Translations under genes and position numbers: made by a program
Part shown: positions 1 through 4,450 of the stretch, piece after piece
Layout: every line of letters begins with the position of its first letter
Numbering within the stretch: position 1 is the first letter of the stretch
Notes under the pieces: generated by a model
What the model was told of the DNA's origin: nothing
Database searches by the model: none
Seen by the model: the letters and a program-made list of their open reading frames with translations, nothing else
Origin: an uncultured Mycoplasma sp.
Lineage (GTDB): Bacteria > Bacillota_I > Bacilli_A > RF39 > UBA660
NCBI GenBank assembly: GCA_905209745.1
Contig: CAJLUG010000069.1
Location: 1 to 5,660 of the forward strand
Length of the DNA stretch: 5,660 nt
Reading direction: 5' to 3'

Positions 1-520
1 AAGTAAAAGATAAATTAAAAGTATTAGAGATTTCTTCTAATATATTTTTTTCATGTCTTAATACTACTTCAATATTAAAACGATATCCTAAGTGTTTATA
101 TAATTCATTTATTTTATCTAGACATTCTTCTAGACGATTCTTTTCCACATCACCTGTTGCGATCAATGTTAGAAAACCATCTTCTACTTTCATTGCATCA
201 GAATAAATCTCTAATACTTTTAATTTATCTTTTACTTGTTCTAATATGTAAGGATAATAACTTAAATAAGTATTTAAATCAATTGTTTCAATATCTAGAA
301 TAATCTCTGTTTTTTGGGCAGTTTTATCTAGGTTATCTTTCTTTTCTTCTAGTTCTTTTATTACTTCTAGAGGAAAAGGAGTCTTGTTAGATATAAATAT
401 TTCTATCGATTTGGTTTTACGATGAATCTTTATTTTTTCTAATTTGGCACTTAAAAAATATGGATAGGTTTCTTTATCCATATTAATTTTATTTAGTAAT
501 AACTCTAACTTCTCTTCCAT
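1..520 (-). CDS. polC: DNA polymerase III PolC-type, alpha subunit (N-terminal part, cut by window edge)
   Basis: PolC is the replicative DNA polymerase of low-GC Gram-positives and carries polymerase and proofreading exonuclease in one chain of about 1,400 residues. Only the first 173 residues are visible; the frame is open to base 1, where the polymerase (PHP, exonuclease and catalytic domains) would follow. The visible part resembles the non-catalytic PolC N-terminal domain. From memory, Bacillus PolC begins with a similar pattern: an LL..INM segment (here residues 8-14), then an L.K..IH..SK-type stretch (here 27-38, LEKIKIHRKTKS) and a Pro-containing FP..V segment at 49-53. A second alpha/beta region ending in YKHLGYRFNIEV (141-152) precedes the expected start of the linker. 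The ATG at 520 has GGGAGG eight bases upstream. The previous gene's TAG stop lies 13 bases before the ATG, against that ribosome binding site, which suggests co-transcription. The assignment rests on N-terminal similarity alone, since no catalytic motif is in the window. Confidence 0.8.
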   Translation of the reverse strand, partial: MEEKLELLLNKINMDKETYPYFLSAKLEKIKIHRKTKSIEIFISNKTPFPLEVIKELEEKKDNLDKTAQKTEIILDIETIDLNTYLSYYPYILEQVKDKLKVLEIYSDAMKVEDGFLTLIATGDVEKNRLEECLDKINELYKHLGYRFNIEVVLRHEKNILEEISNTFNLSFT

Positions 521-533
521 CTTGTGAACCTCC
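521..533 (-). promoter_or_regulatory. polC ribosome binding site in a 13-nt intergenic gap
   Basis: Read on the minus strand, the gap holds GGGAGG followed by eight bases and the polC ATG. The TAG stop of the upstream gene directly abuts the site. No promoter or terminator fits here, so polC appears to be translated from the upstream gene's transcript. Confidence 0.7.
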
Positions 534-1373
534 CTAGATAATTTCTAATTCATGTATTTTTATAATATATTTTTGATTTCTAATACAAAAATCAATAAAC
601 TCCAATAAGTCTCTCTTTTTTAATTCTTTTTCATACGGATATTTGTCAATATCAAAAGCTATTTTATCACGCATCATGAAATTCATCATATCATCTTTAC
701 TAGCACCTAAATACATTAACCAGTAAGGATACATTTGTCTTTTTAAATAATTTAGCGTAGGATCTCCTGTTAAGTAGTGACTTCTACCAGTTAATCTCGT
801 TGGAAATTCATTTAGTATGGCTAATTCAATTACAGCATCTACCATATCTTTATATTCTACTTTGTATGATTTTAATTCTTTTTTTATAATTTGGAATACT
901 AATTCTACTACTAGTTTTAATGAAGTATCGGCAGTTACTTTTTTTCCTAGGACAATGGTATTTACCTTGGCACCTTTTACGGTAGTTGTATCGATAATAT
1001 CTAAATCTTCATCTACTACTAATACTTGATATGGTTTGATATCTAGTTTGGTGATTGACTTTATAATTTTACTAGCATCTTTTTTATAGTTATCCCAAAT
1101 TTTTAGGACACGGTTACGATATTTTTCAGTGTCTTTTTTTATTTTTTCAAACTCTTTACTTTCTAAGACTATATTATATATTGTATCGTCATTGGGGATA
1201 AAATTCTTAGGGTCTTTTAAAATATATTCTTTATCGTGAAAAGTCTTATTATATTCTTTTTTATAATTCAACCATAATTTTTGTTTTAATTTATGAATTC
1301 TTTCATTAATAGATGCTTGAAATAATAAATTCCATACTAATACATAATCATTTACTACAAACTTTATGTTCAC
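534..1373 (-). CDS. Unrecognised 279-residue protein encoded directly upstream of polC
   Basis: I do not recognise this protein. The start chosen is the GTG at 1373, because AGGAGG lies seven bases upstream (1381-1387). An in-frame ATG at 1409 would put that site inside the gene and has no ribosome binding site of its own. No signal peptide or clear membrane segment is visible. The N-terminal half (about residues 20-110) is Lys-rich and looks helical or coiled. Residues 112-145 look like beta strands of a compact domain (PYQVLVVDEDLDIID, then VNTIVLG). The C-terminal part has a helix VVELVFQII (155-163) and a segment LNEFPTRLTG (187-196), followed by an aromatic YPYWLMYLG (215-223). Placing VELVF over HExxH and the NE segment over the third-ligand helix of a gluzincin peptidase gives a tentative degenerate-protease reading, with both metal-binding His missing. 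That is speculation. The gene heads a short operon with polC behind its own promoter. Confidence 0.85.
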   Translation of the reverse strand: MNIKFVVNDYVLVWNLLFQASINERIHKLKQKLWLNYKKEYNKTFHDKEYILKDPKNFIPNDDTIYNIVLESKEFEKIKKDTEKYRNRVLKIWDNYKKDASKIIKSITKLDIKPYQVLVVDEDLDIIDTTTVKGAKVNTIVLGKKVTADTSLKLVVELVFQIIKKELKSYKVEYKDMVDAVIELAILNEFPTRLTGRSHYLTGDPTLNYLKRQMYPYWLMYLGASKDDMMNFMMRDKIAFDIDKYPYEKELKKRDLLEFIDFCIRNQKYIIKIHELEII

Positions 1374-1394
1374 TACTATTCCTCCTACTTCTAC

Positions 1395-1408
1395 ATTATA
1401 ATATATCA
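1395..1408 (-). promoter_or_regulatory. Promoter of the 279-residue gene and polC (extended -10)
   Basis: On the minus strand, TGATATATT (1408-1400) is an extended -10 (TGn plus a five-of-six TATAAT match). It overlaps a perfect TATAAT at 1400-1395. No good -35 box is seen at 16-18 bp, which fits an extended -10 promoter. Either start point leaves a very short leader of about 15-20 nt before the GTG, with the AGGAGG intact. Nine bases, TATGATATA, are shared with the rluB promoter. Confidence 0.5.
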
Positions 1409-1431
1409 TAAATCTTTTCTTATTGGAAAGA

Positions 1432-1466
1432 TTAAAAGAAAAAATACTTAGTTTTCTAAGTATTTA
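1432..1466 (-). terminator. Rho-independent terminator of the tail-anchored protein gene
   Basis: A perfect 10-bp inverted repeat (1442-1451 with 1456-1465) closes a four-base loop. On the minus strand it is followed by TTCTTTT, continuing the T-rich end of the stem. The stem includes two bases of the upstream gene's TAA stop (1464-1466), so the stop codon is part of the terminator. Confidence 0.85.
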
Positions 1467-2369
1467 AAATAAATTTCTATAAATAAAGTATCCGGCGACG
1501 GCGAGTACGGCAAGGAGTAGTAAAATTAATAAGATTTTTACTCCTATTGGTAACTTTTTTTCTGTAAACTCATCATCAAAGTCGAAGTCTTTGTCTGATA
1601 AGTCCATACTTCTTGTATAAAAGTCTGTATCAGAATTATCCATAATACTATCTTTTTTCTCTTTATCTTTTAATTTATTTACTTTTTCTATTTGGTCTTT
1701 GTCTAGTATCTCTTTAGATAACGATAATTCTGTTTCTGTGTCTTCTATTTCCTCTTCTGTTTCTTCTTGTTCTGGTAACTCGTCAGATCCGGCAACACGG
1801 TCCATCATATTGGTTGCCATTAAATCACTTAATAGATTGACACTTGTTTGTTGATCAATTTCACCGGCAAGGGTCTTGGTTGTAATAGTATCGATTAAAT
1901 CTCGTAATTCTTCTTCATCTGGACGTGTTCTTTCTACTTTTTCTTTTCGATATTTTTCTAACTCTTCAGGGTTTAGACTAGCTAAAATATTATAATTGGT
2001 ATTTTTTAATTTTCGTTTAGCTTCTAGTTCGTCTTTTTTTTGTCTATTCTTTTTCGCTTCTTCTAAGACACTGTTGATGTCATAGACTCTATTTTCATGA
2101 TCTTGATATAAGTAATTAAAATCATCTAACTCTTTTTTTTCTTTCGGTTCATTCACAAAACCTTCATACTCTTTCATTTGTTGATATCCTTCTCTAGTAC
2201 GATAGTTTTTTTGTGCCCTATTTAAATCAAAAGCATTGGCGTTGGTGACATCAGTAAAGTTTGTATATTTTGTATTAGTGCCAATATTACGATATAGTTC
2301 TTGATTTTTTTCAGATCTACGATATTCTGATCTGTCTCTTTGGTTGTATCGATCCATTCTACTTCTCAT
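1464..2369 (-). CDS. Charged protein of unknown function with a C-terminal membrane anchor
   Basis: I do not recognise this 301-residue protein. It has no N-terminal signal. Residues 276-297 form one strongly hydrophobic helix (VKILLILLLLAVLAVAGYFI), followed by a tail of about four residues. It therefore looks tail-anchored, with nearly all the chain in the cytoplasm. The first 35 residues are Arg-rich. The middle (about 100-150) is Lys/Glu-rich and probably coiled coil. Residues about 152-193 (from EEELRD to the ATNMMD segment) look like a short helical domain. An acidic stretch at 196-214 and a Ser/Asp-rich spacer precede the anchor. The start is uncertain. ATG 2369 lies six bases after AAGGTG and twelve after AGGAG. 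An in-frame GTG at 2378 would be only three bases from AGGAG, too close, and adds three residues. The gene appears monocistronic. A scaffold or membrane-recruitment role is only a guess. Confidence 0.85.
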   Translation of the reverse strand: MRSRMDRYNQRDRSEYRRSEKNQELYRNIGTNTKYTNFTDVTNANAFDLNRAQKNYRTREGYQQMKEYEGFVNEPKEKKELDDFNYLYQDHENRVYDINSVLEEAKKNRQKKDELEAKRKLKNTNYNILASLNPEELEKYRKEKVERTRPDEEELRDLIDTITTKTLAGEIDQQTSVNLLSDLMATNMMDRVAGSDELPEQEETEEEIEDTETELSLSKEILDKDQIEKVNKLKDKEKKDSIMDNSDTDFYTRSMDLSDKDFDFDDEFTEKKLPIGVKILLILLLLAVLAVAGYFIYRNLF

Positions 2370-2391
2370 ACTGTTCACCTTCTCCTATTTT

Positions 2392-2400
2392 AGTTTATCA
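2392..2400 (-). promoter_or_regulatory. Possible extended -10 promoter of the tail-anchored protein gene
   Basis: TGATAAACT on the minus strand is a TGn-type -10 with four of six TATAAT matches. The predicted start point falls in or beside the AGGAG site, leaving almost no leader, and no good -35 is present. It shares the TGATA core with the other two minus-strand promoters in the window. Weak call. Confidence 0.3.
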
Positions 2401-2401
2401 C

Positions 2402-2449
2402 AGCTTTTGGAAAAACAAAAGAGATAAATAGTTCTTTACGTCAAAAGCT
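2402..2449. repeat. 8-bp inverted repeat flanking the ferredoxin -35 box
   Basis: AGCTTTTG at 2402-2409 is the exact inverse complement of CAAAAGCT at 2442-2449, with 32 bases between. A nearer partial copy, CAAAAG at 2416-2421, can also pair with the left arm. The right arm lies in the -35/-10 spacer of the ferredoxin promoter. This may be a regulator binding site, but in AT-rich DNA it could be chance. Confidence 0.3.
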
Positions 2450-2463
2450 TTTTTTTGTATAAT
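2435..2463 (+). promoter_or_regulatory. Ferredoxin gene promoter (SigA type)
   Basis: A -35 box TTTACG (2435-2440, four of six) and a perfect -10 TATAAT (2458-2463) are separated by 17 bp. The start point would be near 2470, just before the AGGAGG at 2471-2476, which is seven bases from the ATG. The leader is too short for a riboswitch. Confidence 0.75.
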
Positions 2464-2483
2464 GAATGAGAGGAGGATTATAA

Positions 2484-2672
2484 ATGAAAGTAAAAGTAAA
2501 TAGAGATAATTGTATTGGTTGTGGTGCTTGTGCCGCTATTTGCAGTGAAGTTTTTGAAATAGATGATGAAGGAATTTCTGTTGCGAAAGTGGAAGAAGTA
2601 AAAGAAGAAGATAAACAAGCAGTACAAGATGCAATTGATAGTTGTCCTACTGGCGCAATTGAAGCAGAATAA
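2484..2672 (+). CDS. fer: Ferredoxin, single [4Fe-4S] cluster
   Basis: A 62-residue cytoplasmic electron carrier. The ligand pattern is C10-x2-C13-x2-C16 (CIGCGAC) with the fourth ligand C54 in DSCPTGAI. The second cluster-binding motif of 2[4Fe-4S] ferredoxins is absent, so this is the short monocluster type. An extra Cys, C20, follows the first motif. In some monocluster ferredoxins a Cys near this place forms a disulfide with a second Cys, but here no partner exists outside the four ligands. The protein is acidic (residues 22-50 are rich in Asp and Glu), as is usual for ferredoxins. The ATG has AGGAGG seven bases upstream. The gene has its own promoter and is closed by a terminator that starts three bases after the TAA. 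Redox partners cannot be told from this window. Confidence 0.95.
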   Translation: MKVKVNRDNCIGCGACAAICSEVFEIDDEGISVAKVEEVKEEDKQAVQDAIDSCPTGAIEAE

Positions 2673-2674
2673 TA

Positions 2675-2702
2675 CACAATGATACTCATTGTGCTTTTTT
2701 TT
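2675..2702 (+). terminator. Rho-independent terminator after ferredoxin
   Basis: An 8-bp perfect stem (CACAATGA, 2675-2682, with TCATTGTG, 2686-2693) closes a three-base loop and is followed by C and eight T (2695-2702). The T-run directly abuts AAGGAGG, the ribosome binding site of the next gene. Read-through would therefore translate that gene at once. Confidence 0.9.
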
Positions 2703-2713
2703 AAGGAGGAGTT

Positions 2714-3265
2714 ATGAAATGTCCTAGATGTGGTATGCCAATGCTTAAAGATAGCAACCATACTTTTTGTGCTCATTGTGGGTATTTAGATGATGGTAAA
2801 GAAATTCATGGATACCGAGAACAACAAGCTAGTGATTTAGAAATTTATTTAGGTCAAGAATATGATAAAATCATTAGAAACGATACACCTTTATTATGTT
2901 TTATCTTAGGACCTTTATATTTTTTATATCGAGGATTTTTATTTTTAGGGGTCTTATTAGAAGTCTTAGAATTATATCTTTGTTATCTTATTTCTCTACT
3001 TGGTTATGGTACGATGTATTTACACTTTATTCTTTTTTTTGCTAGTCTTTTTATTTCGAGAATTCTCTATACTATTTTTAGTAATACTATTTGTATTTAT
3101 TTATATCAACTTAAAATTCGCATACTAAAAAAAAGACATCCTAACAATTATTTAGAATATCTTCGTAAATTTAATGATCGTGCCGTGAGTCTTGCTGGTA
3201 TTATTTTAATTATTCTACTTATTTTATTTGTTGTCTTTTGTTTTTATATGTTATACCGTATATAG
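2714..3265 (+). CDS. Zinc-ribbon integral membrane protein, function unknown
   Basis: A 183-residue protein. Residues 3-22 form a zinc ribbon: C3-P-R-C6, then C19-A-H-C22, with twelve residues between the pairs. A polar linker rich in Asp, Glu and Gln (25-58) leads to a membrane domain. That domain has hydrophobic stretches at about 60-80, 80-98, 101-131 and 158-182, giving four or so helices. A basic loop, KIRILKKRHPNNYLEYLRK (about 134-152), lies before the last helix. The GPLYFLYRGF segment (66-75) recalls DUF2628-like small membrane proteins, but I cannot confirm that. The ATG follows AAGGAGG by four bases. No strong promoter of its own is visible. It may depend on read-through of the ferredoxin terminator, or on a weak TTGAAG/GATACT pair (2659-2664, 2681-2686, 16 bp apart) lying inside the ferredoxin 3' end and hairpin. 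The function is unknown; the N-terminal ribbon is presumably cytoplasmic. Confidence 0.88.
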   Translation: MKCPRCGMPMLKDSNHTFCAHCGYLDDGKEIHGYREQQASDLEIYLGQEYDKIIRNDTPLLCFILGPLYFLYRGFLFLGVLLEVLELYLCYLISLLGYGTMYLHFILFFASLFISRILYTIFSNTICIYLYQLKIRILKKRHPNNYLEYLRKFNDRAVSLAGIILIILLILFVVFCFYMLYRI

Positions 3266-3266
3266 T

Positions 3267-3295
3267 AAGAAGCAAGCGTTAAGCTTCTTTTTTTT
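3267..3295 (+). terminator. Rho-independent terminator after the zinc-ribbon gene
   Basis: The 7-bp stem AAGAAGC (3267-3273) pairs with GCTTCTT (3283-3289) around a nine-base loop. The T-run covers 3288-3295. It starts one base after the TAG stop. On the minus strand it has no T-tract, so it would not stop rluB transcripts. Confidence 0.85.
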
Positions 3296-3363
3296 ATTTG
3301 TTCAATTTTTCATATTATCAATATTTAACTACTTTTTTTCGATGACTTTTTTTAAACTTTAGA
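3296..3363. other. Intergenic space between convergent genes with no recognisable element
   Basis: This AT-rich stretch lies between the zinc-ribbon gene's terminator and the rluB stop. It shows only a weak 5-bp hairpin (ATATT/AATAT type) without a T-tract on the minus strand. I see no rluB terminator here. Confidence 0.5.
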
Positions 3364-4104
3364 TTATTTTACTTTTTTTGTCAACTTAGGGATTTCTTGT
3401 AGAGCGTATACTTTGGCTACTTCTTTAGGAGTTAGTCTACGATATTCTCCTGATTGTAAATCTTTTAAATTAAAGAAAGCAACTTTTTCTCTTTTTAGTT
3501 TTTCTACTTGGTAGCCAATACTTTCAAACATTTTCTTTACTTGATGATTTTTACCTTCATGAATGGTGATTTGAACCATACAAGTATTTGTTTTTTCGGT
3601 TGTTTTCTTTAGTCTTACACGAGTTGCTTTTACAATAGTATTATCTATTTCTACTCCTTCTTTTAATTTTTTTATTTCACTACCAGTAATAATTCCATTG
3701 ATTTTTGCGATATAGACTTTTTCTATATTATCATTTGGATGCATTAAAATATTGGCAAAGTCACCATCGTTGGTTAAAAGAAGTAGTCCTGTTGTATCAT
3801 AATCTAGTCTTCCTACTGGATAGATTCTTGCCTTGGTAGGAATCAAGTCTGTTACTATTTTCCTACCATGTTCATCACTTGTTGTCGTTACATAACCTCT
3901 TGGTTTATTTAGTAAATAATATTCTTTTGGTTCTTTTTCAATTAACTCGTTATTTACTTCTATTTTATCTTTACTAGATACTTTCGTTCCTAGTTCTGTA
4001 ATTACTTTGCCATTTACTTTTACTTTTCCTGCTGTTATTAGTTCTTCTGCTTTTCTTCTTGATGTAATTCCAGACTCCGCTATTACTTTTTGTAATCTTT
4101 CCAT
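3364..4104 (-). CDS. rluB: 23S rRNA pseudouridine synthase RluB (RsuA/RluB/E/F family)
   Basis: This enzyme isomerises a uridine to pseudouridine in the peptidyl-transferase region of 23S rRNA during large-subunit assembly. The family target is U2605 in E. coli numbering. At 246 residues it is typical for Gram-positive RluB, without the long basic tail of the E. coli enzyme. Residues 1-48 are an S4 RNA-binding domain (RLQKVIAESGITSRRKAEEL onward). LLNKPRG (64-70) is the family's motif I. GRLDYDTTGLLLLTNDG (98-114) is motif II, with the catalytic Asp at D101. The basic EGKNHQVKKMF segment (from about 194) matches the conserved C-terminal motif of the family. The ATG at 4104 has GAGGTG five bases upstream. 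RluB is the best family member because the gene stands alone in a Bacilli-type context, but RluE or RsuA specificity cannot be excluded by eye. I see no terminator on the minus strand after its TAA. Confidence 0.92.
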   Translation of the reverse strand: MERLQKVIAESGITSRRKAEELITAGKVKVNGKVITELGTKVSSKDKIEVNNELIEKEPKEYYLLNKPRGYVTTTSDEHGRKIVTDLIPTKARIYPVGRLDYDTTGLLLLTNDGDFANILMHPNDNIEKVYIAKINGIITGSEIKKLKEGVEIDNTIVKATRVRLKKTTEKTNTCMVQITIHEGKNHQVKKMFESIGYQVEKLKREKVAFFNLKDLQSGEYRRLTPKEVAKVYALQEIPKLTKKVK

Positions 4105-4122
4105 GTTTTCACCTCGTTATTT

Positions 4123-4131
4123 ATTATATCA
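4123..4131 (-). promoter_or_regulatory. rluB promoter (perfect extended -10)
   Basis: TGATATAAT on the minus strand is a perfect TGn-TATAAT extended -10. No -35 box is recognisable 16-18 bp upstream. The start would be near 4116, just ahead of the GAGGTG at 4110-4115. Confidence 0.65.
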
Positions 4132-4140
4132 TAGATTTTA

Positions 4141-4169
4141 ACACCATTTTTTTATTTTTACATACATTA
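4141..4169 (+). promoter_or_regulatory. Possible SigK-type sporulation promoter of the coat-like gene
   Basis: CATACATTA at 4161-4169 matches the SigK -10 consensus CATAnnnTA exactly, and its first eight bases also fit the SigE -10 (CATACAnT). AC dinucleotides at 4141-4142 and 4143-4144 lie 18 and 16 bp upstream, bracketing the expected spacing of the short SigK -35 (AC). No SigE-type -35 is present at the right distance. A SigA alternative is TTAACA (4138-4143) with TACATT (4163-4168), but its spacer is 19 bp. In AT-rich DNA such short matches can be chance. Confidence 0.4.
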
Positions 4170-4189
4170 TCATAAAGGAGTGTTAAAAT

Positions 4190-4450
4190 ATGTATTCTAA
4201 TAATTATGGAGTTCCTAGCAATGAAGTGCACGTATATGATATGAATCCTTATACTACTACTTCTTTTCCTAATAGCGGAGTAGTTAGTCAGGATGGAGAA
4301 AGATTCTTCCTTGCACCATTTTTAGTAGGAGGACTTGCTGGTACTGCTTTAGGTTATGGTATTGCAAATAATAATCGTCCACCATATCCAATATATCCTC
4401 CTATGATGATGCAACCATATCCTATGTATACTACGAATTACTATTATTAA
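4190..4450 (+). CDS. Small Tyr/Pro-rich protein with one hydrophobic segment, possible spore coat protein
   Basis: An 86-residue protein with 12 Tyr and 11 Pro. Residues 1-38 are polar. Residues 39-60 (FFLAPFLVGGLAGTALGYGI) form a Gly/Ala-rich hydrophobic segment. Residues 61-86 are a low-complexity Pro/Met/Tyr tail ending in YYY. There is no cleavable signal peptide. Short proteins of this make-up, with a GERFF-APFLVGG-like core and Tyr-rich ends, occur among spore coat and spore surface proteins of Firmicutes, where Tyr can be cross-linked. The assignment here is by composition only. AAAGGAG (4174-4180) is nine bases before the ATG. A SigK-like -10 upstream supports late mother-cell expression. 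A sporulation-type kinase lies next to it on the opposite strand, and the two coding regions overlap tail to tail by 20 bp. Alternative: a small membrane protein unrelated to spores. Confidence 0.8.
   Translation: MYSNNYGVPSNEVHVYDMNPYTTTSFPNSGVVSQDGERFFLAPFLVGGLAGTALGYGIANNNRPPYPIYPPMMMQPYPMYTTNYYY

Noticed and set aside
817..1029. Plus-strand open frame of 70 codons inside the 279-residue gene
   Set aside because: It is a shadow of the minus-strand gene with Ser/Thr/Phe-rich composition and no ribosome binding site.
1374..1409. ATG at 1409 as the start of the 279-residue gene, giving 291 residues
   Set aside because: It would place the AGGAGG site inside the gene and the TATAAT upstream of the GTG inside the coding region. 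The GTG at 1373 has ideal spacing.
2441..2776. Minus-strand open frame of 111 codons opposite the ferredoxin gene
   Set aside because: It is antisense to a clear ferredoxin, crosses the promoter and terminator, is Ser/Thr-rich low complexity and has no ribosome binding site.
4123..4189. A riboswitch or long structured leader between rluB and the coat-like gene
   Set aside because: The 85-bp gap holds only two short leaders and two promoters, with no paired structure of useful length.
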